Origin: Jeotgalibacillus campisalis
GTDB lineage: Bacteria > Bacillota > Bacilli > Bacillales > Jeotgalibacillaceae
DNA: 64,000 bases
Direction: 5' to 3'
Assembly: GCF_000829515.1 (NCBI RefSeq)
Contig: NZ_JXRR01000001.1
Location: forward strand, 186,001-250,000
The notes beneath the pieces were generated by a model. The model was given only the letters and a program-made list of their open reading frames with translations. It was not told the DNA's origin and did no database searches. A program made the translations under genes and the position numbers. Each line of letters begins with the position of its first letter. Position 1 is the first letter of the stretch. Below are positions 1-8,099 of this stretch, in pieces.

Positions 1-160
1 GGCTTAGGAAAAAACCTATGTGCAGCGCCAGCATAAATGGATAGTGGGATGCACCTGCCTCAAAAGCTCCCTGGCTCTTCATCCACCGTTCATTTCTTTT
101 TGCTGCCACTAATTCAACCAGCCGCTGCACCACAACGAGTATGAAAATAAAATAGATCAT
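1..160 (-). CDS. ypbQ: Isoprenylcysteine carboxyl methyltransferase-family protein (BpsB/YpbQ-like), N-terminal part only
   Basis: Reading leftward from an ATG at 160, the first 53 codons give a hydrophobic helix, then a QRLVEL..AKRNERWM segment and an HYPFMLALH segment, which I recognise as the start of the YpbQ group of ICMT-like membrane methyltransferases. The gene runs off the window. It begins 5 bases after the stop of the type III polyketide synthase gene. An in-frame ATG at 175 would overlap that stop, but the GGAAGTGA before 160 is the better ribosome site. In Bacillus the pair forms alkylpyrones and methylates them, so this protein is probably the tailoring methyltransferase. The catalytic part lies outside the window, so the family call rests on the N-terminus and the neighbour. 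Confidence 0.8.
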   Translation of the reverse strand, partial: MIYFIFILVVVQRLVELVAAKRNERWMKSQGAFEAGASHYPFMLALHIGFFLS

Positions 161-165
161 CTTAA

Positions 166-1248
166 TCACTTCCATTTCAGCAGCAGCAGTTCGCCGCTGA
201 AGCCTGGTCCTAATGCCGTCAGCAAGCCTGTATCACCTGCATCGCATTCCCCTTGTTCCATAAATCGCTCCAGCACATAAAGTACTGTAGGTGAAGACAT
301 ATTTCCGTTATTCCTCAATACTTCTCTTGAAATACGCGTTTTTTCTTCACTGTATTGGAGCGTTTTTTCATAAGCCTTCAACACTTTTTTTCCACCGGGA
401 TGAGCAACAAAATAATCAATCTGTTCAGGAGTCATCCCGCGCTGCTCCAGAAAATCCCGGACAAAAGGCCCCAGCCAGCTAGTGATAATTGCTGGAATAT
501 CTTTAGAAAACACAACATGCAATCCGTTATTTTTCACTTCCCAGCCCATTACATCTTCAGAGTCTGGCATCCATTTAGAAGCCGTGGCCTCAATTGAAGG
601 GACTGGTTTTTTAGTCGTTATGTTAACGTCATCACCCGAAACAAGTGCACAGGCTACGCCGTCAGCAAAAAGTGATGCCCCGATTAAATTACTTTTTGAA
701 CGGTCACCATGCTGAAAGGTCAAGCTGCATAGCTCAACACACAGCAATAGAACTTTTGCTGAAGGATGTGCCAAACAATAATCATACGCACGGCTTAAAC
801 CAGAAGCACCGCCCGCACAGCCGAGCCCCCAGATCGGGATCCGTTTCATGTTCTCTGAAAAAGAAAGCTTATTCATTATCCTTGCATCCACACTTGGCGT
901 TGAAATGCCTGAGCTCGATACAAATAAAATGGCATCAATGTCCATAGAAGAAATCTCTTCTTCAAGAAAAAATTTATTTTTCAAGCATGCTTGAATTGCT
1001 TCCACACCATATTGTGTTGCCAGTTCAATATACAATTGATTTCGCTCTTCAAAACTATGCGGTTTTTCAAACCAATCCAGAGGCACACATAAGTGTCTAG
1101 TCTTAATATCTCCATTTTGAAAAACGTTCAGCAACCGTTCAATCTCTTTAAAATCCTCTTGAAACAACCTTTTGGTCAAGTTAGCCGTTTTTTCCTGCTC
1201 TACTTTATAAGGCGGCTGAAATGAACTCACGGAAAGAATTCTTGGCAT
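166..1248 (-). CDS. bpsA: Type III polyketide synthase (chalcone/alkylpyrone synthase family)
   Basis: A 360-residue protein of the thiolase-fold type III PKS family, which extends fatty acyl-CoA starters with malonyl-CoA to make alkylpyrones or alkylresorcinols. The Cys-His-Asn triad is visible: Cys144 in GLGCAGGASG, His in FVAHPGGKKVL and Asn in NNGNMSSPT. The start chosen is the ATG at 1248, which follows AAGGAGG at good spacing; 15 further in-frame codons upstream have no ribosome site. It is followed at once by the methyltransferase gene, as in the Bacillus subtilis bpsA-ypbQ pair. I infer a role in membrane-associated alkylpyrone ethers. The starter chain length cannot be read from the sequence. 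Confidence 0.92.
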   Translation of the reverse strand: MPRILSVSSFQPPYKVEQEKTANLTKRLFQEDFKEIERLLNVFQNGDIKTRHLCVPLDWFEKPHSFEERNQLYIELATQYGVEAIQACLKNKFFLEEEISSMDIDAILFVSSSGISTPSVDARIMNKLSFSENMKRIPIWGLGCAGGASGLSRAYDYCLAHPSAKVLLLCVELCSLTFQHGDRSKSNLIGASLFADGVACALVSGDDVNITTKKPVPSIEATASKWMPDSEDVMGWEVKNNGLHVVFSKDIPAIITSWLGPFVRDFLEQRGMTPEQIDYFVAHPGGKKVLKAYEKTLQYSEEKTRISREVLRNNGNMSSPTVLYVLERFMEQGECDAGDTGLLTALGPGFSGELLLLKWK

Positions 1249-1312
1249 TGTGTCTCCTCCTTGTATCATCACCTTCCCCATTATTTCCCACAAAGATTCA
1301 TTTTACACAAAC

Positions 1313-1345
1313 ACAAAAAAACCGAACCAAAAAGATTCGGTTCGA
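1313..1345 (-). terminator. Intrinsic terminator of the MDR oxidoreductase gene
   Basis: On the minus strand a 7-bp stem (AACCGAA / TTCGGTT) with a T-rich loop is followed by a run of T. It lies about 100 bases past the stop at 1447 and separates that gene from bpsA. Confidence 0.75.
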
Positions 1346-1446
1346 TTTCTTCAAGTTATTCATTTCACGGTAATAAAACAATAACAGCAAGTGCTCTCCG
1401 TGTCAGTTTGAGCATTTGCGAATGCGAGCGTTCGTCACCTTTTTAT

Positions 1447-2448
1447 CTAACATTCTATTTTTACTAAGACTCTTCCCCGAACCTTGCCCTCTAAAATATC
1501 GCGCATCGCAGCAGGCGCCTCCTCAAGAGAAACCTCACGATCAATAAGAGAGTCTGCATTTTCAATCTGCAAATCACTTGCCAGACGCGTCCAAATCTCT
1601 TGACGAAGCGTCATTGGGCAGTATGCAGAGTCTACTCCAAGCAAGCTCACTCCGCGAAGAATGAATGGATGAACGGTTGTCGGTACGTCACTTCCGCCTG
1701 TCAAGCCGCTAACTGCTACAGCACCGCCCCGCTTAATTCTGCTTAGGACTGATGCCAGACTTTTTCCGCCCACCGGATCAACAGCAGCCTGCCACTCGCC
1801 TTTTTGCAGCGGCTTCAGGTTGCCATCATAAACATCTTGTCGTGAAATTACACGATTAGCACCCAGTTTCTTCAGGTAGTCAGTCTCTTCTTGCTTTCCT
1901 GTGCTCGCAACTACCTGATAGCCGCGTTTTGAAAGCATAGCTACAGCCATGCTTCCAACTCCCCCGGAAGCGCCTGTAACAAGCACCTCTCCTTGATCGG
2001 GTGAGACTCCGTTGGCTTCCAGGCGATGAATAGACAAGGCAGCGGTAAATCCGGCGGTACCATAAATCATCGCTTCTTTTAGGGTCATATTCTGCGGCAC
2101 TGGTAAAGCCCAGTCTGCTGGAATGCTGGCAAATTCACTATATCCGCCAAAATGGGAGACGCCGATGTCATAGCTTGTGGCAATAACTTGATCTCCTTCA
2201 TTAAAACGGCTGTCTTTAGATGAAACAACAGTCCCGGCCAAATCAATGCCTGGCACCATCGGATAGGATTTCACTATATTTCCGTCCGGAAGACCGGCAA
2301 GGCCGTCCTTAAAATTTACACTTGAATAGGCGACCCTGATTAAAAGTTCACCTTCCGGAAGCTTTTCTTTCCCAATTGATTTAACTTCTACTGAAACATT
2401 CTCTTCTTTTTTATCTACAATGACTGCGCGAAATTCTGATGACATCAT
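1447..2448 (-). CDS. YhdH/YhfP-family MDR oxidoreductase (acrylyl-CoA reductase / quinone oxidoreductase type)
   Basis: About 333 residues, the usual length for zinc-free medium-chain dehydrogenases of the YhdH/YhfP/AcuI group. The N-terminal GroES-like domain has SSVNFKDGLAG and PGIDLAGTV. The NAD(P)-binding domain has the VTGASGGVGSMAVAML nucleotide motif near residue 155. No structural-zinc cysteine cluster is seen, as expected for this group. Members reduce 2-enoyl-CoA or quinone-like acceptors with NADPH; the substrate here is unknown. The AAGGGG ribosome site directly abuts the first ATG (2454), so the third codon (2448) or the fourth is a more likely start. It is followed by its own terminator. 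Confidence 0.85.
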   Translation of the reverse strand: MMSSEFRAVIVDKKEENVSVEVKSIGKEKLPEGELLIRVAYSSVNFKDGLAGLPDGNIVKSYPMVPGIDLAGTVVSSKDSRFNEGDQVIATSYDIGVSHFGGYSEFASIPADWALPVPQNMTLKEAMIYGTAGFTAALSIHRLEANGVSPDQGEVLVTGASGGVGSMAVAMLSKRGYQVVASTGKQEETDYLKKLGANRVISRQDVYDGNLKPLQKGEWQAAVDPVGGKSLASVLSRIKRGGAVAVSGLTGGSDVPTTVHPFILRGVSLLGVDSAYCPMTLRQEIWTRLASDLQIENADSLIDREVSLEEAPAAMRDILEGKVRGRVLVKIEC

Positions 2449-2461
2449 GTTCATCCCCTTT

Positions 2462-3073
2462 TTAAGTAGTTGGTGATCGCATTTTGGATAGATAGCTGTT
2501 TCCCTCTACCCAATAACGCCATGGATAGTCTCTTGCTTCACCTGTATTCTCAATTCCAATACGAGGTCCTGATGAGATATGGAATGAATCCTGCTCCCAC
2601 CCCTCACAAATCGTTAAAGGAGACGCAGTAAAATGATGTCCATAGTCATTCATTTGGATGCCGAGTGCTTTTGTTAGTTTTCCTGGGCCATTGGTCCATT
2701 CTTTTCTGGATCGTCCAGGTCTTCGATTTTCCATCAATGATGTTCCTTCAAATGGCTCTACAGCTCTAATCAGGATAGCTTCAGGGCTTCCGACATCACT
2801 GCTCACCACATTGACGAGTATATGAGTGTGCATGGTATACGTGTAAACAGAGCCTGCCTTGCCAAACATAATTTCCGTTCTTTTGGTTCTTCGGTTACCG
2901 AAACTGTGGGCAGCACGGTCAGCTGGTCCCATATACGCTTCCGTTTCAACAATATAGCCTGATGCCACCCCTTCTTCTGTTTCCTTAACTAGCAAACACC
3001 CTAAAAGAGCTTGTGCCAGCTGAAGCGTAGGCTGTTCATAAAATGATTGCGGCATCGGTACATAGTGATTCAT
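2462..3073 (-). CDS. mpg: 3-methyladenine DNA glycosylase (AAG/MPG family, YxlJ-like)
   Basis: A 203-residue alkyladenine DNA glycosylase that removes 3-methyladenine, hypoxanthine and related damaged purines in base-excision repair. Diagnostic segments are the N-terminal ALLGCLLV, the catalytic VETEAYMGPADRAAHS with its active-site Glu, the MHTHILVNVV strand, RAVEPFEG and the NGPGKLTKALGI motif. The length matches bacterial AAG proteins. Eight bases downstream on the same strand the MDR oxidoreductase reading begins, so the two may share a transcript. This is unrelated to the AlkA or Tag folds. Confidence 0.92.
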   Translation of the reverse strand: MNHYVPMPQSFYEQPTLQLAQALLGCLLVKETEEGVASGYIVETEAYMGPADRAAHSFGNRRTKRTEIMFGKAGSVYTYTMHTHILVNVVSSDVGSPEAILIRAVEPFEGTSLMENRRPGRSRKEWTNGPGKLTKALGIQMNDYGHHFTASPLTICEGWEQDSFHISSGPRIGIENTGEARDYPWRYWVEGNSYLSKMRSPTT

Positions 3074-3310
3074 GGGTTAATTCTCCAATCTATTTATTGC
3101 TTGTCCGTTTTACATTTCCCTGACTAGCTGTGTTTTGAAACGTCAAATGTAAAATTAGAAATAAGTATGTAGTATTTGCAGATAAAGTAATGATTAGATC
3201 TTTCAATGCTAAAACCCCTGCTAAACCCTTTACTGGAGTGAATCTTGTGTACTTGTTTATGTAAAGAAGCGTTTTCAAATAGGCTGGATTGCAGCCAGTA
3301 AATATTTTAG

Positions 3311-3346
3311 ACAAAAAAAAACGACTGACACAGATGTGTCAGTCGT
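3311..3346 (-). terminator. Strong intrinsic terminator of the cold-shock gene
   Basis: A perfect 11-bp stem (ACGACTGACAC / GTGTCAGTCGT) with a 4-base loop is followed on the minus strand by nine T. It starts 15 bases after the csp stop codon. Confidence 0.95.
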
Positions 3347-3360
3347 TCTGATTGTAAAAA

Positions 3361-3561
3361 TTATAATTTTACAACGTTAGCAGCTTGGTCGCCACGGTTG
3401 CCTTGAGTGATATCAAAGCTAACTTTTTGACCTTCTTCAAGTGATTTGAAACCTTCGCCAGTGATAGCTGAGAAATGTACGAATACATCTTCGCCGCCTT
3501 CAACTTCGATAAAGCCAAATCCTTTTTCTGCATTAAACCATTTTACTGTACCTTCATTCAT
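3361..3561 (-). CDS. Cold-shock protein (CspB/CspD type)
   Basis: A 66-residue OB-fold nucleic-acid chaperone. RNP1 (KGFGFIEV) and RNP2 (VFVHFSAI) are both intact and the whole length matches Bacillus Csp proteins. It binds single-stranded RNA and DNA and helps translation at low temperature or in stationary phase. The ATG at 3561 follows a GGAGG site. A recognisable promoter lies about 140 bases upstream, leaving a long untranslated leader with a large inverted repeat, as is typical of cold-shock genes. A strong terminator follows, so it is monocistronic. The paralogue letter cannot be assigned. Confidence 0.97.
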   Translation of the reverse strand: MNEGTVKWFNAEKGFGFIEVEGGEDVFVHFSAITGEGFKSLEEGQKVSFDITQGNRGDQAANVVKL

Positions 3562-3613
3562 GGTAAAACCTCCAACATTTTGTTAAATTTTACTTAACGA
3601 TGTAAAAATAGAC

Positions 3614-3676
3614 AATTCACATGTTACCACAGATTACGCAGTTACAAGAAATATAATCCCTGGTAACATGTGAATT
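3614..3676 (-). promoter_or_regulatory. Large hairpin in the csp 5' untranslated region
   Basis: A perfect 16-base inverted repeat (AATTCACATGTTACCA at 3614-3629, complement at 3661-3676) encloses 31 bases. It lies inside the predicted leader, 53 bases before the start codon. Cold-shock genes are known for long leaders that refold with temperature. A protein-binding dyad in DNA is the alternative. Confidence 0.75.
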
Positions 3677-3706
3677 AAAAGATTGTTACTCTTTAAGCAT
3701 GTGTTT

Positions 3707-3735
3707 ATATTATCACGTCTAAATTCAAATAGCAA
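3707..3735 (-). promoter_or_regulatory. Predicted SigA promoter of the csp gene
   Basis: On the minus strand: -35 TTGCTA (3730-3735), a 17-base spacer, and -10 TAATAT (3707-3712). The predicted start near 3700 gives a leader of about 140 bases. The rest of the gap up to about 3900 shows no gene. Confidence 0.65.
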
Positions 3736-3902
3736 CCCTTTAACGAATAACTTATTTAAAGTTTGCTGTCAATGGGTTTCAAACCGTCTTTTCGACAAAA
3801 TTTTAACTTTTTCGCTAATTTCTCCTCCTCCTGCTAGGTTGCGTCTTAAATAGGGTTCATTCAAAGCGCCTGCTATGGTTCCAGAAATCCAAGGTTTCAA
3901 CA

Positions 3903-3929
3903 GAAAAAGGCCCGCAAGATGCGGGTCCT
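3903..3929 (-). terminator. Intrinsic terminator after the 31-residue small protein gene
   Basis: A GC-rich stem (GACCCGC / GCGGGCC with an ATCTT loop on the minus strand) is followed by TTTTT. It sits 7 bases beyond the small gene stop and supports that gene being real. Confidence 0.85.
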
Positions 3930-3935
3930 ATCTCA

Positions 3936-4031
3936 TTAATACTTCTTTGCTTTACGTTTATTCATGAATTTTTTAATAAACGGATAAACGATCGGTCCAA
4001 ATTTAATAATTCTGCCTATAAGTCTTCCCAT
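3936..4031 (-). CDS. Small basic protein, 31 residues, function unknown
   Basis: A short reading begins at the ATG at 4031 after AGGAGG and ends just before a good terminator. The product starts MGRLIGRIIKFGPIVYPFI and ends in a lysine/arginine-rich tail, so it is one amphipathic or membrane-associated helix with a cationic end. The reading can be extended to 4118, but that part overlaps remnant ykfD sequence and has no ribosome site at its head. I believe similar short proteins occur in Bacillaceae, but I cannot name a family. No function is proposed. Confidence 0.55.
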   Translation of the reverse strand: MGRLIGRIIKFGPIVYPFIKKFMNKRKAKKY

Positions 4032-4102
4032 AAGAGTCGATCCCTCCTGTTTTGTTAAGAATATTCCCCTCAGAACGGATCTGCAAACATAAAAATATCT
4101 AC

Positions 4103-4694
4103 TTACACAAAGTGGCATGAAACAAAATGATCTGTTTCCTTCGCTTGAACAGATACATCTAAAGCAGATATAGGCTCGTCTGCAATAATATAGTCCGGTT
4201 CTAATGCCATAGCTCTAGTGATACCAATTCTCTGTCGTTGGCATTCATGCGGATAGCGGTTAGCATGATCACAATTTAATCCTACAGTTTCAACAAACTG
4301 GTATAGTTTTTTTCATTTCACCCTTATTCTTATGTAAATTATGAATCCCCATTAGCTCAGAGATAAGTTCAAGAACGGTAGAACGGGGATTCAGCGATGC
4401 ATAGGGGTCCTGAAAAATCATTTGCATATTTCGCAAAAAGGAGAAACGTTCTTTTTCTGTCATTTGTTGAACATTTTTCCCTTCATAATGAACATCGCCA
4501 TCCGTGTTATTATACATCCCCATAACCGTACGTCCTGTCGTGGATTTGCCGCAGCCCGATTCTCCTACCAGCCCAAGTGTTTCTCCTTTATATATTTCAA
4601 AGCTTACACCGTCTACCGCTTTCAGCAGTCCGTTTTTCCCCAGATCAAAATGCTTTTTCAGCTCTTTTACTTTCAACAGTGCCTCAGTTGCCAT
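4103..4694 (-). pseudogene. ykfD: Decayed oligopeptide ABC transporter ATPase (YkfD/AppF type)
   Basis: The first part, from an ATG at 4694 with a GGGGGAAA site, reads as the N-terminal half of an OppF/AppF ATPase: Walker A GESGCGKST and Q-loop QDPYASLNPRST. An extra base in a seven-T run at 4307-4313 shifts the frame and ends it. In the next frame the protein resumes as [14 protein letters not shown], but the FSGG of the ABC signature is lost, leaving HECQRQRIG. After Walker B ([19 protein letters not shown]) it jumps straight to a C-terminus-like HFVSCHFV. About 197 codons remain of roughly 320. One frameshift and two internal deletions make it non-functional. It is the fourth gene of a ykfABCD operon. 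Confidence 0.88.
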
Positions 4695-4721
4695 TCTTAT
4701 TTCCCCCATTACTCCATCGCT

Positions 4722-5651
4722 TTACTTTTCACTAATCCAATAACGACGTGTTGCACACCATTCCTTTTCGTAAAAACTTCCTTTAATGGTTTGAATCATT
4801 ATATTTTTTCCGGGTGTTGGCGAGTGAATGATTTTGCCATCACCGTAATAAATCGCTACGTGATGAATCGCGCCCTTCCCTTCTTTATAAGCAAAAAACA
4901 GAAGATCACCCGGCTGCACTTCTTCTGGCTGAACAGCGATGCCTGCTGCGGCCTGGTCTGAAGCATCCCGCGGAATGTCATAGCCATTTGCTTTTAGCAT
5001 GTTATAAGAAAAGCCTGAACAATCATATCCATAAGCACTCATTCCACCCCATAAGTATTGCAGTCCCTCAAAGTGTTCCGCTGCATTTACAATGGCCTTT
5101 CCGTCTTTTTTCGGAATTTCCTCAGAGGATTGGTACATGTTCACAGCAGATTTTCCCACTCGTGTTAAACCATGAGGAGTATCAACCTCATAATAAAAAG
5201 AATGCGCCTTTTTTACCGGCAATGTGGTGTTAAAGCTAAGCGGCAAAATTTCCGTTCCTTCTATAGTAAGCAGCGACGTTTGTTTATCTTTTACTCTGAC
5301 AAGCGGCAATTGCGCCCAGTCTTCTTCCTCCGCAGTCTCCACTGTGAGTTGAACGGTAGGAATCCATCCGGGATAACCCCTGTCATCTTTTTTGGTCGGC
5401 TGACTTGGTAGGACGACATGGGTCCATTCAGCCTGCTTATCGATTATTTGAACGATTTCTCCATATAAGACCTGAGATTGAATCCGATTTTCATCCAGAA
5501 GCGCTCTTCGTTCTTTTTCTGTCATCCCGCTCAGCCAGTTGTGAATAGCAACAGGATTGCCTGCTGCTTCGGCATCGATCTCCCTTACAGATGACGGGTC
5601 CGTCCAGAGTGTTGAGACCGTTACGTTAATCCGGGCTGTCTTATTCTTCAT
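4722..5651 (-). CDS. ykfC: gamma-D-glutamyl-L-amino acid endopeptidase (NlpC/P60, YkfC)
   Basis: A 309-residue cysteine peptidase that cleaves L-Ala-gamma-D-Glu from murein tripeptides. SH3-like segments fill the first 170 or so residues. The NlpC/P60 domain follows, with catalytic Cys in YGYDCSGFSY, His in AIHHVAIYYGDG and the downstream IIHSP. No signal peptide is present, which fits the cytoplasmic recycling role known for YkfC. The start at 5651 follows AGGAGGGG. It lies between ykfB and the ykfD remnant in an uninterrupted operon. Confidence 0.92.
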   Translation of the reverse strand: MKNKTARINVTVSTLWTDPSSVREIDAEAAGNPVAIHNWLSGMTEKERRALLDENRIQSQVLYGEIVQIIDKQAEWTHVVLPSQPTKKDDRGYPGWIPTVQLTVETAEEEDWAQLPLVRVKDKQTSLLTIEGTEILPLSFNTTLPVKKAHSFYYEVDTPHGLTRVGKSAVNMYQSSEEIPKKDGKAIVNAAEHFEGLQYLWGGMSAYGYDCSGFSYNMLKANGYDIPRDASDQAAAGIAVQPEEVQPGDLLFFAYKEGKGAIHHVAIYYGDGKIIHSPTPGKNIMIQTIKGSFYEKEWCATRRYWISEK

Positions 5652-5668
5652 GGTACCCCTCCTTTTCG

Positions 5669-6766
5669 TCAGTCGTGCATTCCCTCAAGTCCCTCAACAC
5701 CGGTAATCCCAAGCCCTGGCACTAAAGGAATAGACATGACTTCTCCCGTGTACTGAACCCCTCCTGAAACAGGGTCTTTGGCAAGAAGCAGCGGGGCGTC
5801 AAAATCAAAGCGCGTTACATTCCGCTGACTTGCTGCGAAATGAGCTGCTGCTGTGATCCCGACTTTCGTCTCGATCATACTGCCGACCATACATGAAACA
5901 CCATAAGCCTCCGCCAGCTTATTAATGGCAAGAGCTCCATGAATGCCCCCCGCTTTCATGAGTTTAATATTGATCAAATCAGCGCTTCTTGTTTGAAGCA
6001 CGCGGATCGCATCGTTTGTACTGAACACACTTTCATCTGCCATGATTGGTGTCGCAGTATGGTCTGTAACCTGTTTTAAACCTTCAATGTCATGTGCTTT
6101 GACAGGCTGTTCCACAAGTTCAATCCCGAATCCAGCGTCCTCCATTTTGCGTATCGCATGAACGGCTTCTTTTGCCGTCCATCCCTGATTAGCATCCAGC
6201 CTTAGTTTGCAGGCTGAACCTGCCTTTTCCCGGATGGCCTGAATTCGCCTGAAATCCTGTTCAATCGTTCCAGTTCCCACTTTAATTTTAAGTGTCGTAA
6301 ATCCATGCTGAATAAATTGAACTGCATCTTCGGCCATTTCCTCCGGCTCATTTACACTTACCGTATAATCAGTAATGAATGAGGTACGATACCCTCCTAA
6401 AAACTGAACGAGCGGAAGATTGGCATGCTGAGCAAGTAAATCATGAATCGCACAATCAAGCGCGGCCTTCGCACTCGTGTTATGAACCATCGACTGATCA
6501 AGGTCATACAGCATTTTCTCTCTATCTAGAACACTGCCTGTTAAAAGAATGGGTGCCATAACATCTTTAATCGCTGACTCCATGCTCCGAAGAGAATCCC
6601 CTGTAATGACGTGAGTGGGCGGAGCTTCCCCATACCCCGTTTTTCCATCGTCCGATGTGACTTTAACGATCAGGGACTGCGTTTCCGTCAGTGTTCGCAG
6701 GGCGGTTTTAAAAGGTTTTTTTAATGGAACGGATAATTTGAACGTTTCGACTGATTTAATCTTCAT
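5669..6766 (-). CDS. ykfB: L-Ala-D/L-Glu dipeptide epimerase (enolase superfamily, YkfB)
   Basis: A 365-residue member of the muconate-lactonising subgroup of the enolase superfamily. It carries the KIKVG lysine motif, metal ligands in DANQGW, VEQP and ADESVF, and the second-lysine region KLMKAGG. It converts L-Ala-D-Glu, released from murein peptides by YkfC, to L-Ala-L-Glu, which ordinary peptidases can then use. The gene begins 3 bases after the ykfA stop. The ykfA-ykfB-ykfC order matches Bacillus subtilis and makes the specificity call firm. Confidence 0.93.
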   Translation of the reverse strand: MKIKSVETFKLSVPLKKPFKTALRTLTETQSLIVKVTSDDGKTGYGEAPPTHVITGDSLRSMESAIKDVMAPILLTGSVLDREKMLYDLDQSMVHNTSAKAALDCAIHDLLAQHANLPLVQFLGGYRTSFITDYTVSVNEPEEMAEDAVQFIQHGFTTLKIKVGTGTIEQDFRRIQAIREKAGSACKLRLDANQGWTAKEAVHAIRKMEDAGFGIELVEQPVKAHDIEGLKQVTDHTATPIMADESVFSTNDAIRVLQTRSADLINIKLMKAGGIHGALAINKLAEAYGVSCMVGSMIETKVGITAAAHFAASQRNVTRFDFDAPLLLAKDPVSGGVQYTGEVMSIPLVPGLGITGVEGLEGMHD

Positions 6767-6768
6767 TT

Positions 6769-7692
6769 TTACGATTGAACCCCCGGCATAATGGTGAGCG
6801 TTTTTGTTTTGGAAGACAGTTTTGCTTTTGCTCCAAGGGGAACAGAAAAGTGTGGTTCACAATGACCCATTTTAAATCCTTTTAGTACAGGGGTTTCAAG
6901 ATTTCCTAAATAGCTTTCGAGTACTTCCTCAAGAGATAGCGAGAGCTTATCATTGGTTGGCACGGCATTTTTAAAATCTCCAACGACAATTCCGCATGCA
7001 TTTTGCAGCTTGCCTGCCATACACAGCTGGTTTAGCATACTGTCAATCCGGTATGGCTCTTCATCTATATCTTCAATAAACAAAATTTTCCCTTCTGTAT
7101 CCAGCTCAAAAGGTGTGCCAAGCGAACTTTGAATAAGCGAAAGATTGCCTCCTACAATTTCCCCGACACGCTCTCCTTCAGCAAGTACTTCAAGTGGAGA
7201 GATGTCTTCTGAGTAATGAAGCTCCATTGGTTCAAAAAGCTGTAAGAACATTTTTTTGGATAAAGCGTGAAATTCTTCCTTTCCGACATCTGAAGCAAGC
7301 ATCGGTCCATGAAAAGTAACAAGGCCGGTTTGCTGCCGGATCGCTGTATGCAAAAAGGTAATATCACTGTATCCCCAGAATATCTTCGGATTGCGCTTAA
7401 TCAAGTCATAATCGATTGAATGAGCAATCCTCGCGCTGCCATACCCTCCACCTGCACAAATGATCGCTTGAACGGAAGGATCCTTAAACATCGCATGCAG
7501 ATCTGCTAACCGCTCTTCGTCACTTCCTGCTAAATAACCATTCACTTCATTCACGTATTTCCCCATTTTCACATTAACCCCAAGCTCCTTTAAAAAAGAA
7601 AGGGATTTTTCTAAATTCTGCTGATTAGGCGGACTGGCAGGCGCAATGACTCCAACCGTATCTCCTCTTTTAAGCTTTTTAGGTAAGATCAT
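6769..7692 (-). CDS. ykfA: LD-carboxypeptidase, S66 family (YkfA)
   Basis: A 307-residue S66 serine peptidase that removes the terminal D-Ala from cytoplasmic murein tetrapeptides. The nucleophile lies in WGYSDITFLH, and the C-terminal half has the family Glu and His (GHCEPHFSVPLG). The start chosen is the ATG at 7692, preceded by AAAGGAG; upstream in-frame codons to 7800 lack a site. It is the first gene of the ykf operon, so its promoter lies in the 7.7-8.0 kb gap. MccF-type immunity proteins share the fold, but the operon context favours murein recycling. Confidence 0.92.
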   Translation of the reverse strand: MILPKKLKRGDTVGVIAPASPPNQQNLEKSLSFLKELGVNVKMGKYVNEVNGYLAGSDEERLADLHAMFKDPSVQAIICAGGGYGSARIAHSIDYDLIKRNPKIFWGYSDITFLHTAIRQQTGLVTFHGPMLASDVGKEEFHALSKKMFLQLFEPMELHYSEDISPLEVLAEGERVGEIVGGNLSLIQSSLGTPFELDTEGKILFIEDIDEEPYRIDSMLNQLCMAGKLQNACGIVVGDFKNAVPTNDKLSLSLEEVLESYLGNLETPVLKGFKMGHCEPHFSVPLGAKAKLSSKTKTLTIMPGVQS

Positions 7693-8030
7693 GTTGATTC
7701 TCCTTTCTTCATTCTGAAAAAGGAACCTTGAAGATTCCCCTTTCACAATAAAGAAATGCTGCCTTCTTTCTATTAGTGTTAAATGAGGTATATAGTTCAT
7801 CGATCGTCCTCACCGTTATATTTATACCAAGTTCGTACACACTCAACAACCATCCGTTCTTTAAAAACTTTTAAGATGCTTATGGATTATAATCAATTTG
7901 GATCAAGACATTCTTATTTCTACTATAGATCGCACTGATTCTTTATTAATCCCTCAGTTCTATATAAAGTATCATAATTTTCAAACTAATATAACTCTGG
8001 AGTTTTGAAATGAAGTAAGACAGTTATTTT
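7693..8030. other. AT-rich intergenic region upstream of ykfA
   Basis: No gene is supported here. A palindrome GATTATAATC at 7885-7894 contains a -10-like hexamer on both strands, but no good -35 partner is visible at standard spacing. AATTTTCAAACTAAT at 7976-7990 matches the CodY consensus AATTTTCWGAAAATT at 11 of 15 positions. The ykf genes of B. subtilis are known to respond to CodY, so this is a weak candidate site. Confidence 0.4.
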
Positions 8031-8063
8031 AAAAAAGAACCTCCACTTTTGCGGAGGTTCTTT
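8031..8063 (-). terminator. Intrinsic terminator of the LacI-type regulator gene
   Basis: A perfect 11-bp stem (AAAGAACCTCC at 8034-8044, complement at 8053-8063) is followed by further T on the minus strand, 37 bases past the regulator stop. Confidence 0.93.
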
Positions 8064-8099
8064 GCTAATATGCTTATTTTAACAGTTTTCTCAATCTGC

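Noticed and set aside
3090-3314. A 74-codon reading between the csp terminator and mpg
   Set aside because: Its start lies in the csp terminator T-run and it has no ribosome site, no recognisable domain and atypical composition.
4422-4961. Plus-strand reading of 179 codons across ykfD and ykfC
   Set aside because: It is antisense to two recognisable gene products; its length is due to codon bias of the opposite strand.
7152-7367. Minus-strand 71-codon reading inside ykfA
   Set aside because: It is a shadow in another frame of a well-supported gene.
7976-7990. CodY box upstream of ykfA
   Set aside because: Four mismatches to the 15-base consensus are too many to call a site, though the regulation would fit.
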